Positions 34,052 to 43,411 of a stretch of 64,000 nucleotides of DNA are shown piece by piece (position 1 is the first letter of the stretch; each line of letters starts with the position of its first letter). The DNA is from Streptomyces violaceoruber (lineage in GTDB: Bacteria; Actinomycetota; Actinomycetes; Streptomycetales; Streptomycetaceae): positions 75,059 through 139,058 of the forward strand of contig JODI01000012.1 of the NCBI GenBank assembly GCA_000720805.1. The letters are read 5' to 3'. Under the pieces are notes generated by a model that worked only from the letters and a program-made list of their open reading frames with translations, did not search any database and was not told the origin of the DNA. The translations under genes and the position numbers were made by a program.

Positions 34052-34489
34052 GTGAGCGCGACCGCGGACCACGCGGAGGAGCGGACGAACCCTGCCGTCA
34101 GGCTGGGGTTCCAGCCCGAGCAGGTGGTCCAGGAGATCGGCTACGACGACGACGTAGACCAGGAACTCCGCGAGGCCATTGAGGAAGTCATCGGCAGCGA
34201 CCTTGTGGATGAGGACTACGACGATGTAGCCGATGCCGTGGTGCTGTGGTTCCGCGACGAGGACGGCGACCTGACGGATGTGCTGGTGGATGCCATCACG
34301 TACATCGAGGAGGGTGGCTCGATCCTGCTGCTGACGCCGAAGACCGGCCGGGACGGCTACGTGGAGCCCAGCGACATCTCCGAAGCCGCGACGACCGCCG
34401 GGCTCTCCGCGTCGAAGAGCGTCAGCGTCGGCAAGGACTGGAGCGGCAGCCGGCTGGTGACGCCGAAGGCCGCGAAGTCGAAGAAGTAA
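34052..34489 (+). CDS. DUF3052 family protein
   Basis: 145 residues from GTG with an AGGAGG 7 nt upstream. Strongly acidic; the family block is [32 protein letters not shown] followed by [34 protein letters not shown]3052 is an actinobacterial family of unknown function, consistently placed between aceE and an AhpE-like peroxiredoxin gene. It ends in a basic tail (TPKAAKSKK). A 12-bp terminator follows. Confidence 0.9.
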   Translation: MSATADHAEERTNPAVRLGFQPEQVVQEIGYDDDVDQELREAIEEVIGSDLVDEDYDDVADAVVLWFRDEDGDLTDVLVDAITYIEEGGSILLLTPKTGRDGYVEPSDISEAATTAGLSASKSVSVGKDWSGSRLVTPKAAKSKK

Positions 34490-34501
34490 CCCTGGAACGC
34501 A

Positions 34502-34531
34502 GGACGGGCCGGCACCACCGCCGGCCCGTCC
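34502..34531 (+). terminator. Terminator hairpin
   Basis: Perfect 12-bp stem GGACGGGCCGGC/GCCGGCCCGTCC with loop ACCACC, 12 bp after the DUF3052 stop. Confidence 0.8.
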
Positions 34532-34616
34532 GATGCCGTGCCCGGTCCGTCGTGTTTTCCGGAGCGCCCTAGGGTGGGGGCCACCCGAACAGCCCCACCG
34601 AAGGGAAATCCAGGAA

Positions 34617-35075
34617 ATGGCGATCCAGGTCGGCGAGAAGGCCCCCGACTTCGAGCTGAAGGACAACCACGGCGCGACCGTGAAGCTGTCCGACTTCCGA
34701 GGCGACAAGAACGTCGTCCTGCTGTTCTACCCCTTCGCCTTCACCGGCGTGTGCACCGGCGAGCTGTGCGAGCTGCGTGACAACCTGCCGCAGTTCTCCG
34801 ACCGCGACACCCAGCTGCTCGCCGTGTCGAACGACTCCATCCACACCCTGCGTGTCTTCGCCGAGCAGGAGGGCCTCGAGTACCCCCTGCTGAGTGACTT
34901 CTGGCCGCACGGCGAGGTCTCCCGCGCCTACGGCGTCTTCGCCGAGGACAAGGGCTGCGCGGTGCGCGGCACCTTCGTCATCGACAAGGCGGGCGTCGTC
35001 CGCTGGACCGTCGTGAACGCCCTGCCGGACGCGCGCGACCTGAACGAGTACGTCAAGGCGCTCGACACCCTGTGA
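34617..35075 (+). CDS. Peroxiredoxin, AhpE-like
   Basis: 152 residues, one AhpC-TSA domain. It reduces peroxides using peroxidatic Cys46 in [10 protein letters not shown]; a second cysteine (Cys51) follows closely, whereas the Mycobacterium AhpE has a single one there, so an intramolecular disulfide is possible. The start follows AAGGGAAATCCAGGA. It is cytoplasmic and adjoins the Ter genes, in keeping with an oxidative-stress theme. Confidence 0.92.
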   Translation: MAIQVGEKAPDFELKDNHGATVKLSDFRGDKNVVLLFYPFAFTGVCTGELCELRDNLPQFSDRDTQLLAVSNDSIHTLRVFAEQEGLEYPLLSDFWPHGEVSRAYGVFAEDKGCAVRGTFVIDKAGVVRWTVVNALPDARDLNEYVKALDTL

Positions 35076-35188
35076 TTGTTCGGGTCCAGGGACTGCGGTG
35101 TGCGGGAACCCGTCACTAGGATCGAACCGTTGATCCGACATCAGACGCACGGCGGGGCTCCCCGCCCCTGGACACCAATGGAGGACTC

Positions 35189-35764
35189 GTGGGAGTCAGC
35201 CTCAGCAAGGGCGGCAACGTATCACTGAGCAAGGAGGCGCCGGGCCTGACCGCGGTCATCGTCGGCCTCGGGTGGGACGTCCGCACCACGACCGGCACCG
35301 ACTTCGACCTGGACGCCAGCGCGCTGCTGCTGAACTCGGCGGGCAAGGTGGCCAGCGACGCGAACTTCGTCTTCTTCAACAACCTCAAGAGCGCCGACGG
35401 CTCGGTCGAGCACACCGGTGACAACATCACCGGTGAGGGTGAGGGCGACGACGAGCAGATCAAGGTCAACCTCGCCGCCGTCCCGGCCGACGTCGACAAG
35501 ATCGTGTTCCCGGTGTCTATCTACGACGCCGAGAACCGCCAGCAGTCCTTCGGTCAGGTGCGCAACGCGTTCATCCGCGTCGTGAACCAGGCCGGCGAGG
35601 CGGAGATCGCCCGGTACGACCTGTCCGAGGACGCCTCCACCGAGACGGCCATGGTCTTCGGCGAGCTCTACCGCAACGGCGCGGAGTGGAAGTTCCGCGC
35701 CATCGGCCAGGGCTACGCGTCGGGCCTGCGCGGCATCGCCCAGGACTTCGGCGTCAACGTCTGA
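35189..35764 (+). CDS. terD: TerD family protein
   Basis: 191 residues from GTG, preceded by GGAGGA. Canonical TerD fold: [15 protein letters not shown] start, [27 protein letters not shown] (Ca2+-binding acidic clusters) and NAFIRVVNQ. TerD proteins bind Ca2+ and associate with TerC at the membrane; they confer tellurite and phage resistance in enterobacteria and affect development in Streptomyces. It forms a tandem pair with the next terD paralogue, about 70% alike by eye, separated by a terminator hairpin. Confidence 0.93.
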   Translation: MGVSLSKGGNVSLSKEAPGLTAVIVGLGWDVRTTTGTDFDLDASALLLNSAGKVASDANFVFFNNLKSADGSVEHTGDNITGEGEGDDEQIKVNLAAVPADVDKIVFPVSIYDAENRQQSFGQVRNAFIRVVNQAGEAEIARYDLSEDASTETAMVFGELYRNGAEWKFRAIGQGYASGLRGIAQDFGVNV

Positions 35765-35792
35765 GCCGACCCAGCCGACCGAGAGCTTCACC

Positions 35793-35827
35793 GTCCGGCG
35801 CCGCACGGTTTGCGTGCGGCGCCGGAC
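35793..35827 (+). terminator. Hairpin between the two terD genes
   Basis: Perfect 15-bp stem (35793-35807 with 35813-35827) and a 5-nt loop. It could end the first terD transcript or set different mRNA levels for the pair. Confidence 0.75.
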
Positions 35828-35875
35828 GCGCAGGACAAGCAGAGAAGCACCACCGTCTCGGGGAGGGACCAGCAC

Positions 35876-36451
35876 ATGGGCGTCACGCTCGCCAAGGGAG
35901 GCAACGTCTCCTTGTCCAAGGCCGCACCCAACCTCACCCAGGTGATGGTCGGGCTCGGCTGGGACGCGCGCTCCACCACCGGAGCCGACTTCGACCTCGA
36001 CGCCAGCGCCCTGATGTGCAGCAACGGGCGGGTGCTGGGCGACGAGTGGTTCATCTTCTACAACCAGCTCAAGAGCCCGGACGGCTCGGTCGAGCACACC
36101 GGGGACAACCTCACCGGCGAGGGCGAGGGTGACGACGAGTCGATCCTGATCGACCTCTCCAAGGTGCCGGCCCAGATCGACAAGATCGTCTTCCCGGTCT
36201 CGATCCATGACGCCGACAACCGGGGACAGACCTTCGGCCAGGTCAGCAACGCCTTCATCCGCGTGGTCAACCAGGCCGACGGCCAGGAACTCGCGCGCTA
36301 CGACCTCAGCGAGGACGCCTCCACCGAGACCGCGATGATTTTCGGTGAGGTCTACCGCTACCAGGGCGAATGGAAGTTCCGGGCGGTGGGACAGGGGTAC
36401 GCGTCGGGGCTGCGGGGCATCGCTCTAGACTTCGGAGTCAACGTTTCGTAA
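35876..36451 (+). CDS. TerD family protein (second copy)
   Basis: 191 residues; GGGAGGG precedes the ATG. Same architecture as its neighbour: [42 protein letters not shown] and [18 protein letters not shown]. The Ca2+-ligand acidic residues are conserved. It is followed after 49 bp by the TerC-like gene, so TerD and TerC would be made together and probably act as one membrane-linked complex. Confidence 0.93.
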   Translation: MGVTLAKGGNVSLSKAAPNLTQVMVGLGWDARSTTGADFDLDASALMCSNGRVLGDEWFIFYNQLKSPDGSVEHTGDNLTGEGEGDDESILIDLSKVPAQIDKIVFPVSIHDADNRGQTFGQVSNAFIRVVNQADGQELARYDLSEDASTETAMIFGEVYRYQGEWKFRAVGQGYASGLRGIALDFGVNVS

Positions 36452-36500
36452 AGCCGAGTACGGCGCGGGGGAGACCCGTACACACACGATTGGGTAGCCA

Positions 36501-37649
36501 GTGCTTCTGAAAACCTTCGGCTGGTCGTTCGCGGTCACCGCGCTCGGCCTGGCCGCGGCGGTCTTCTACGGGGGGTGGACCGCCTTCGGTATCGTGGCGA
36601 TCCTCTCCATTCTCGAGATCTCTCTCTCCTTCGACAACGCGGTGGTCAACGCCGGGATCCTGAAGAAGATGAGTGCCTTCTGGCAGAAGATCTTCCTCAC
36701 GGTCGGCGTCCTCATCGCCGTCTTCGGCATGCGGCTGGTGTTCCCCGTCGTCATCGTCGCCATCAGCGCCAAGATCGGCCCGATCGACGCCGTCGACCTC
36801 GCCCTCAACAACAAGGACCAGTACCAGCAACTGGTCACCGACGCCCACCCGGCGATCGCCGCCTTCGGTGGCATGTTCCTGCTCATGATCTTCCTCGACT
36901 TCATCTTCGAGGACCGTGACATCAAGTGGCTCGCCTGGCTGGAGCGGCCGCTGGCCAAGCTCGGCAAGGTCGACATGCTGTCGGTCTGCATCGCCCTGAT
37001 CGTCCTGCTGATCACCGCCTTCACTTTCGCGACCCACGCCCACCAGCACGGCGGAGCGCATGCCGACAAGGCGCAGACGGTCCTGATCTCGGGCATCGCC
37101 GGCCTGATCACCTACATGGTCGTCGGCGGCCTCTCCGGTTACTTCGAGGACAAGCTCGAGGAAGAGGAGGAACGCGAACACGAGGAGGAGGAAGAGGCCC
37201 AGCGCAGCGGCAAGCAGCGCTCGGCGGTCACCTTGGCCGGCCAGGCCGCGTTCTTCATGTTCCTGTACCTCGAGGTCCTGGACGCGTCCTTCTCCTTCGA
37301 CGGCGTCATCGGCGCCTTCGCCGTCACCAACGACATCGTCCTGATGGCCCTCGGCCTCGGCATCGGCGCCATGTACGTCCGGTCGCTCACGGTCTACCTG
37401 GTCCGCCAGGGCACCCTCGACGACTACGTCTACCTGGAGCACGGCGCGCACTACGCGATCGGCGCGCTGGCCGTGCTCCTCATGGTCACCATCCAGTACC
37501 AGATCCACGAGGTCATCACCGGCCTCGTCGGCGTGGTCCTGATCGCCTGGTCCTTCTGGTCCTCCGTGCGCCGCAACAAGGCCCTGGCGGCGGCCGAGGG
37601 AAAAGCGGCGGGCTCGGACGAGAAGACTGAGGTCTCGTCCGGGGTGTGA
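36501..37649 (+). CDS. TerC-like membrane protein (DUF475)
   Basis: 382 residues from GTG. Eight or more membrane segments; the duplicated TerC-type acidic motifs SLSFDNAVVNA (near 43) and ASFSFDGVIGAF (near 262) are the presumed metal-binding sites. A very acidic cytoplasmic loop (EDKLEEEEEREHEEEEEAQR, near 214-233) and a His-rich outer loop (HAHQHGGAH) separate the halves. Members of the wider family export Mn2+ or related metals and pair with TerD. Together with the two upstream terD genes it forms a probable operon. Confidence 0.92.
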   Translation: MLLKTFGWSFAVTALGLAAAVFYGGWTAFGIVAILSILEISLSFDNAVVNAGILKKMSAFWQKIFLTVGVLIAVFGMRLVFPVVIVAISAKIGPIDAVDLALNNKDQYQQLVTDAHPAIAAFGGMFLLMIFLDFIFEDRDIKWLAWLERPLAKLGKVDMLSVCIALIVLLITAFTFATHAHQHGGAHADKAQTVLISGIAGLITYMVVGGLSGYFEDKLEEEEEREHEEEEEAQRSGKQRSAVTLAGQAAFFMFLYLEVLDASFSFDGVIGAFAVTNDIVLMALGLGIGAMYVRSLTVYLVRQGTLDDYVYLEHGAHYAIGALAVLLMVTIQYQIHEVITGLVGVVLIAWSFWSSVRRNKALAAAEGKAAGSDEKTEVSSGV

Positions 37650-37778
37650 TCACCTTCTCAGTGAGGAACGCTCTGAGCGGGGCGGTGTCGGGGACGACCC
37701 CCGGTGCCGCCCCGTCGGCCGTCAAGGACAGCGGGTGCACGACGGCCCGCGGTTCTTCAACTGGAACGTGGGGCGGGA

Positions 37779-38516
37779 ATGGGCTTCTTCGACGGACTCC
37801 GGCGTGGGCGCGAGGCCGACTTCGACTCGGGCAACGCCGCCACCAACTCGATCGAACTGACCAAACGGCACAGTCAGGTCTCCCTCACCAAGCAGGGCGC
37901 GGCCACCGGGCATCTGCGCGTCAACCTGGCCTGGCGGATGCGGACCTCCGACGTGGGCGGTCCGCAGCGGGAGAGCCTGCTGCGGCATCCCTTCAAGGCG
38001 CTCAAGCCGCCGGAGGTCCTCGGACACAGCCAGAGCATGGTCAACGTCGACCTCGACCTGGGATGCCTCTACGAGCTCCAGGACGGCACCAAGGGGGTCG
38101 TACAGCCGCTCGGGAGCTATCTCGGCGACGTCAACGCCGCGCCGTACGTGAAGCTCAGCGGGGACGACCGGTTCGGGTCGGCGTCCGGGGAGACGATGTA
38201 CGTCAACCTCGACCACCGCGATGCCATCAAGCGGCTGCTGGTCTTCGTCTACATCTACGACCAGACCCCCGCGTTCGACCGTACGCACGCCATCGTCACG
38301 CTGTACCCCAGCAACGGTCCGCGGATCGAGATACATCTCGACGAACGGCACCCCCAGGCCCGGTCGTGCGCCGTCGTGATGATCGAGAACGTGAAGGGGG
38401 AACTGGTGGTACGGCGCGAGGTGAAGTTCGTCTACGGGTTCCAGGCCGAGCTGGACCGGTTGTACGGGTGGGGGCTGCAGTGGGGGCGCGGCTACAAGGC
38501 CAAGGCGGAACGCTGA
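37779..38516 (+). CDS. TerD-domain protein, divergent
   Basis: 245 residues from MGFFDGLRRG (GGCGGGA upstream); 25 more in-frame codons upstream lack a ribosome binding site. The central part is a TerD-type beta sandwich with the acidic motif VNVDLDLGCLYEL, but the [10 protein letters not shown]-terminus is missing and the Ca2+ loop is weaker. The end (YGFQAELDRLYGWGLQWGRGYK) is Trp/Tyr-rich. Part of the ter cluster; it converges on the next TerD-like gene. Confidence 0.85.
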   Translation: MGFFDGLRRGREADFDSGNAATNSIELTKRHSQVSLTKQGAATGHLRVNLAWRMRTSDVGGPQRESLLRHPFKALKPPEVLGHSQSMVNVDLDLGCLYELQDGTKGVVQPLGSYLGDVNAAPYVKLSGDDRFGSASGETMYVNLDHRDAIKRLLVFVYIYDQTPAFDRTHAIVTLYPSNGPRIEIHLDERHPQARSCAVVMIENVKGELVVRREVKFVYGFQAELDRLYGWGLQWGRGYKAKAER

Positions 38517-38654
38517 CGCTCCGGCCGCCCGGAGGGCACGGGGGACCGCGCGCGGCCAGGACGCAGCCTCGGACGGACAGGGCGCGGCGACGCGGGGGGC
38601 TTACGGCCGCGGGCGACGGCACATCGGGATGCTCCCGGTGCTCCCGCGGAGCGC

Positions 38655-39521
38655 TCAGCGTCCGATGAACTGCGGGCCCTGGGGCGGCAGGCGGAACTCC
38701 GGGTCCGGGGTCGTCGCCGTCGGGGGGTAGCCGTACGCCGGCTGGCTCGTCGGGTGCGGGTAGCCGTAGGCCGGCTGGACCGCGGCGGCCGCGGGCTGCT
38801 GGGGGTAGCCGTAGGCCGGCTGGGTGGGTACCGCCGTCGGCTGCTCCGGGGGCAGCGGCTGGGAGGAGATGTCGGACGCCTGCTGGGTCGGGGCGCTCGG
38901 CTGGGGCGGGGCCGGGACGATCGCGGTCGCCATGATCTCCGGCGCCGCCTCCGGACCCTCTGCCATGCCCTCCGACTCGTCGACCGAGATGCCGTAGTTC
39001 GTCGCCAGGCCCTGCAGGCCGTTGTCGTAGCCCTCGCCCAGGGCGCGGAACTTCCAGCCCTCCCCGCGCCGGTACAGCTCGCCGCAGATCAGGACGGTCT
39101 CCTGGCCCGTCGTCGGCTTGATGTCGAAGCTGGTCAACGGCTCACCGTCGGCGACCGAGGCGTCGTACAGCAGAATGCACAGGCCCTGTACGCGGTCGAA
39201 GGTGACGCCGTCCGCCGAGGCGACCAGGAAAATCTGACTCACATCGGGCTCGACACCGGCGAGATCTGTCTGGATCGTGTCGGTGAGGCCCTCGGCGACA
39301 CGTTTCTTGCCGAGTCGCCAGACCTTGCCCGAGGGGTGCCGGGGCTGGTTGTAGAAGACGAAGTCCTCGTCGGATCGCACACGACCGTCGGGGCCGAGGA
39401 GCAGCGCCGAGGCGTCGACGTCCGGAACCCCCTGCCCGGTCCCGGGCGCCCAGCGCAGCACGGCGCGTACCGTGGTGGCTTCGAGGGGGATGTTCGACCC
39501 CTTCAGCATCGCGTGCGTCAT
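38655..39521 (-). CDS. TerD-domain protein with proline-rich repeat tail
   Basis: 288 residues. Residues 1-190 are a TerD domain ([51 protein letters not shown]) that starts with [13 protein letters not shown] in place of the usual LSKGGNVSL. Residues 190-288 are a disordered Pro/Gln/Ala tail with three QPAYGYP repeats. Such tails often mediate phase separation or SH3-like binding. It is the only ter gene in this block on the minus strand, and is divergent from the aldolase operon. Confidence 0.88.
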   Translation of the reverse strand: MTHAMLKGSNIPLEATTVRAVLRWAPGTGQGVPDVDASALLLGPDGRVRSDEDFVFYNQPRHPSGKVWRLGKKRVAEGLTDTIQTDLAGVEPDVSQIFLVASADGVTFDRVQGLCILLYDASVADGEPLTSFDIKPTTGQETVLICGELYRRGEGWKFRALGEGYDNGLQGLATNYGISVDESEGMAEGPEAAPEIMATAIVPAPPQPSAPTQQASDISSQPLPPEQPTAVPTQPAYGYPQQPAAAAVQPAYGYPHPTSQPAYGYPPTATTPDPEFRLPPQGPQFIGR

Positions 39522-39738
39522 GCGGTCATCCTGCCCTCTCGGTCCTGGTCACGACAACGCGGGGGTGCCGGTTCGCCGGAGATTTCGTCTCTCCGTCGGC
39601 TTGTCGGTGTTCGTCTGTGTTCGTCTGTGTTACCTGAAATTCATGCCTGGCGGGAATCCCGGACATGGATCTCTACGTACTATTACCGGCCACCTGTGAA
39701 CGGATCGCAGGGGTCGCTCGGCCACCACGGGGGAGTTC

Positions 39739-40905
39739 ATGCGTCATTTCGGGCACATCGCCCCTGAGGTGCGGCAGCGCCTCTTCCACCAGCAGCCCAC
39801 CGCGTTCACCGCGGACTCCCCGTCCCGGCTGCTGTCCGCGGCGCTGGGCGCAACGCTCTACAGCCCGGCCACCCGGCCGCTCCTCGCCGACGACATCGTC
39901 AAGCAGACCGAACGCGGCGTGGTCTCGATGGTGCTGTGCCTGGAGGACTCGATCGGCGACGAGGACGTCCCGTACGGCGAGGAGAACCTCGTACGCCAGT
40001 TCGCCGACCTCGCCGGACGCGGCCTCGCCGACCTGCCGCTGCTGTTCATCCGGGTCCGCGTGCCCGACCAGATCCCCGACCTGGTCCGGCGTCTGGGGCC
40101 TGCCGCCCGGCTGCTGTCCGGATTCGTGATGCCGAAGTTCACCGAGGAACGCGGCATCCCCTTCCTGGAGGCCCTGCAGAGCGCCGAGGCCCAGAGCGGG
40201 CGGCGGCTGTTCGCCATGCCGGTGCTGGAGTCGCCCGAGCTGCTGTACCGCGAGTCCCGGGTGGAGACCCTGGAGGGCATCTTCCGCGCGGTCGACAAGT
40301 ACCGCGAGCGGGTGCTGGCGCTGCGCCTGGGCGTGACCGACTTCTGCTCCTCGTACGGCCTGCGCAGGGCCCCCGACATGACCGCCTACGACGTCCAGAT
40401 CGTCGCCTCCGTGATCGCCGATGTGGTGAACATGCTGGGGCGCGCCGACGGCACCGGGTTCACCGTGACCGGGCCGGTGTGGGAGTACTTCCGCGTCCAG
40501 GAACGCATGTTCAAGCCACAGCTGCGCCGCAGTCCCTTCCTGGAGGGACAGGCCGAGGAACTGCGCGAGGCCCTCCTGGAGCACGCCATGGACGGCCTGC
40601 TGCGCGAGATCACCCTCGACCAGGCCAACGGACTGCTCGGCAAGACCTGCATCCACCCCTCCCACGTACTGCCGGTGCACGCACTCTCCGTGGTCAGCCA
40701 CGAGGAGTTCAGTGACGCCCAGGACATCCTGCGGCCCGAACGTGGTGGCGGCGGGGTGCTCAGGTCGGCCTACACGAACAAAATGAATGAAGTGAAGCCG
40801 CATCGCGCCTGGGCCGAGCGGACCCTGCTGCGCGCCGAGGTGTTCGGTGTGGCCAACGAGGACGTCGGTTTCGTGGACCTCCTCGCCGCCGGGATCCCGA
40901 CCTGA
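39739..40905 (+). CDS. HpcH/HpaI (CitE-like) aldolase of the Ter-linked module
   Basis: 388 residues, (beta/alpha)8 aldolase/citrate-lyase fold: VLCLEDSIGDEDV (acidic metal site), FVMPKF, MPVLESPELL (second metal Glu) and KTCIHPSHV. A GGGGGAG lies before the ATG and TACTAT-like -10 sequence about 60 bp upstream. CitE-like enzymes make or split C-C bonds of CoA or keto acids. Here it leads an operon with the phosphoribosyltransferase-StiP fusion and a HAD phosphatase, as in Ter-linked biosynthetic modules. Substrate unknown. Confidence 0.88.
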   Translation: MRHFGHIAPEVRQRLFHQQPTAFTADSPSRLLSAALGATLYSPATRPLLADDIVKQTERGVVSMVLCLEDSIGDEDVPYGEENLVRQFADLAGRGLADLPLLFIRVRVPDQIPDLVRRLGPAARLLSGFVMPKFTEERGIPFLEALQSAEAQSGRRLFAMPVLESPELLYRESRVETLEGIFRAVDKYRERVLALRLGVTDFCSSYGLRRAPDMTAYDVQIVASVIADVVNMLGRADGTGFTVTGPVWEYFRVQERMFKPQLRRSPFLEGQAEELREALLEHAMDGLLREITLDQANGLLGKTCIHPSHVLPVHALSVVSHEEFSDAQDILRPERGGGGVLRSAYTNKMNEVKPHRAWAERTLLRAEVFGVANEDVGFVDLLAAGIPT

Positions 40906-40942
40906 ACCGGCTCCTTCCCACCGGCTCCTACTCAAGGGACGC

Positions 40943-43411
40943 ATGAACATCGCAGTGAACAACGGGGTGTGGTCCGGCAGCTGGGTCGCCGAACGGCTCG
41001 GCGTCGAACTCGTGGGCGACGACACGCTGACCGACCTGCTGGGACTCGCGCTGCGCCGCAACCCCAAGCGGGCTCATCTGCTCGTCTCCCACGTGCTGGG
41101 CAAGCACGTACCGCAGTCACCCGCCGTCGTGTACGGCCACGGCCTCGCCCTCGGCCGGCGCGTCCGCGAGCTGCTGGGCGCCGACGAGGCCGACCGGGCG
41201 GTCGTCCTCGGATACGCGGAGACCGCCACCGGGCTCGGCCACTCCGTCGCGGACGGCCTCGGCACGGCCCCCTGTCTGCACTCCACCCGCCGCCCGGTCC
41301 CGGGCGTGGCCCCGGCGGGCGGCTTCGAGGAGTCCCACTCGCACGCCACCTCCCATCTGCTGCTGCCGGAGGACCCGGCACTGCTGGTGGGCGACGGGCC
41401 GCTGGTACTGGTCGACGACGAGTTCTCCACCGGCAACACCGTCCTGAACACCATTCGTGACCTGCACGAACGCTATCCGCGGCGACGCTATGTGGTGGTC
41501 GCCCTGGTCGACATGCGCTCGGCGGCCGACGCCGGCCGGCTGGACCTGTTCGCCCAGGAGATCGGCGCCCGCGTGGACCTGGTCGCGGCGGCCTCGGGGA
41601 CCGTACGGCTCCCCGAAGGTGTGCTGGAGAAGGGCCAGGAGCTGGTCGCCCGGCACGAGTCCCCTGCCCAGCAGGGACAGCAGCCCCCTGGCCGGGTGGC
41701 CCGGGTGGTCCGGGTCGACCTGTGCTGGCCGCGCGGCCTGCCCGACGGCGGGCGGCACGGCTTCACGCCCCGGCATCGCATACGCCTCGACAACGCCCTG
41801 CCCGCCATGGCCGCCCGGCTCGCCGGGGCGATACCGGACGACGCCCGGCGCGTCCTCGTGCTCGGCTTCGAGGAGCTGATGTACGCGCCGCTGCGGCTCG
41901 CCCGTGAACTGGAGCAGGTCACGGACGCCGAGGTGCGCTACTCGACCACCACCCGCTCGCCCGTCCTCGCGGTCGACGACCCCGGGTACGCGATACGCAG
42001 CCGCCTCGTCTTCCCCGCCCATGACGACCCGGCCGACGGACCCGGCGAGCGCTATGCCTACAACGTGGCGGGCGCCGGCTTCGACACCGTCGTCGCCGTC
42101 GTCGACTCGGTCGCGGACACCCCCGAACTGCACGCGCCGGACGGCCTGTTGGCCCAACTCGCCGCGCACACCCCGCACGTCCTGCTCGCGGTCGTTCCTT
42201 CCTACGTCCCCGAGGCGCCGTACGTTCCCGCCTTTCCTGGAGAGAGTCCCGCCATGCTGCCCGAGCCCCTCCGCGGCCCTGCCTTCTCCTCGTACCCGCC
42301 CGAGGAGGTCGGCTGGCTGCTCCAGGATCTCTCGGAGGTGACGCTGGAGGCGCCGACCGAGGAGCGCGAGGAGGCGATCCAGAGCGGCGGCGCGCACTAC
42401 GCCGAGTCGCTGCCCGTGGAGTACCAGCCCAGCGAGCAGTACCAGGAGCTGTTCCGCACGGCCCTGGAGGCCTCGGCGGAGCGGCTGGCGAAGGGCGTGG
42501 GCGCCGTCACCGAGCTCGTGCTGGCCGAACGGTCGCCGCGCCCGGTGCTGGTCTCGCTGGCCCGCGCGGGCACCCCGATCGGTGTGCTGATGCGCCGCTG
42601 GGCACAGTTCCGGCACGGCCTCGACCTGCCGCACTACGCCGTGTCCATCGTGCGCGGCCGGGGCATCGACGCCAACGCGCTGCGCTGGCTGGCCGCCCAC
42701 CACGACCCCCGTGACGTCGTGTTCGTCGACGGCTGGACCGGCAAGGGCGCCATCACCCGCGAACTCGCCGACGCCGTCAAGGAGTTCGAGGCGGCGGGCG
42801 GTGCGGCCGGCTTCGACCCGGAGATCGCCGTCCTCGCCGACCCCGGCTCCTGCGTGCGCACGTACGGCACCCGCGAGGACTTCCTCATCCCCTCCGCCTG
42901 CCTCAACTCGACGGTGTCCGGCCTGATCTCGCGCACCGTCCTGCGCGCCGACCTGGTCGGCCCGAACGACTTCCACGGCGCGAAGTTCTACCGCGAACTC
43001 GCCGGCGCCGATGTGTCCGTCGCCTTCCTGGACGCGGTCGCCGCACGCTTCCCGGATGTCGTGGAGGACGTGGACGCGCAGGCCAAGGAGTTGCTGTCCG
43101 GTGACCGCGCTCCCACCTGGGAGGGCTGGGCGGCCGTCGAGCGGATCAGCGAGGAGTACGGCATTCACGACGTCAACCTCGTCAAGCCCGGGGTGGGCGA
43201 GACCACCCGGGTGCTGCTGCGCCGGGTGCCCTGGAAGATCCTGGCCCGGGCCGGCGCGGGCGCCGACCTCGACCATGTCCGACTGCTGGCCGAACAGAGA
43301 GGTGTCCCGGTGGAAGAGGTCGCCGAACTCCCGTACACCTGCGTGGGATTGATCCACCCGAAGTACACGCGGGGCGCGACGGGCGCCGACGGCAGGGCGG
43401 TGACGGTCTGA
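40943..43411 (+). CDS. Fused phosphoribosyltransferase-TRSP-StiP-Pelota protein
   Basis: 822 residues. N-terminal phosphoribosyltransferase with PRPP loop LVDDEFSTGNT (about 155-166), then a TRSP domain carrying its signature TTRSP (about 335-339). The second half begins at Met438 and is a StiP-type phosphoribosyltransferase fold (LVSLARAGTPIGVLMRR near 535; VFVDGWTGKGAIT near 593) ending in a Pelota-like RNA-binding domain (about 750-815). In many bacteria the two halves are separate adjacent genes of the Ter-linked module. Here the frame is continuous, yet GGAGAG (42239-42244) precedes the Met438 codon by 9 nt. Its product is thought to be a nucleoside- or nucleotide-like molecule. Stop overlaps the next ATG. 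Confidence 0.88.
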   Translation: MNIAVNNGVWSGSWVAERLGVELVGDDTLTDLLGLALRRNPKRAHLLVSHVLGKHVPQSPAVVYGHGLALGRRVRELLGADEADRAVVLGYAETATGLGHSVADGLGTAPCLHSTRRPVPGVAPAGGFEESHSHATSHLLLPEDPALLVGDGPLVLVDDEFSTGNTVLNTIRDLHERYPRRRYVVVALVDMRSAADAGRLDLFAQEIGARVDLVAAASGTVRLPEGVLEKGQELVARHESPAQQGQQPPGRVARVVRVDLCWPRGLPDGGRHGFTPRHRIRLDNALPAMAARLAGAIPDDARRVLVLGFEELMYAPLRLARELEQVTDAEVRYSTTTRSPVLAVDDPGYAIRSRLVFPAHDDPADGPGERYAYNVAGAGFDTVVAVVDSVADTPELHAPDGLLAQLAAHTPHVLLAVVPSYVPEAPYVPAFPGESPAMLPEPLRGPAFSSYPPEEVGWLLQDLSEVTLEAPTEEREEAIQSGGAHYAESLPVEYQPSEQYQELFRTALEASAERLAKGVGAVTELVLAERSPRPVLVSLARAGTPIGVLMRRWAQFRHGLDLPHYAVSIVRGRGIDANALRWLAAHHDPRDVVFVDGWTGKGAITRELADAVKEFEAAGGAAGFDPEIAVLADPGSCVRTYGTREDFLIPSACLNSTVSGLISRTVLRADLVGPNDFHGAKFYRELAGADVSVAFLDAVAARFPDVVEDVDAQAKELLSGDRAPTWEGWAAVERISEEYGIHDVNLVKPGVGETTRVLLRRVPWKILARAGAGADLDHVRLLAEQRGVPVEEVAELPYTCVGLIHPKYTRGATGADGRAVTV
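42239..42256 (+). promoter_or_regulatory. Internal ribosome binding site and start codon inside the fusion gene
   Basis: GGAGAG (42239-42244) and an in-frame ATG (42254-42256) lie exactly at the boundary between the TRSP half and the StiP half. They would allow the 385-residue C-terminal protein to be made on its own. Confidence 0.6.

Noticed and set aside
35189..38516. Calling the region a tellurite resistance operon
   Set aside because: TerD/TerC proteins are common in streptomycetes; TerA/TerB genes are not recognised here and resistance cannot be inferred from sequence.
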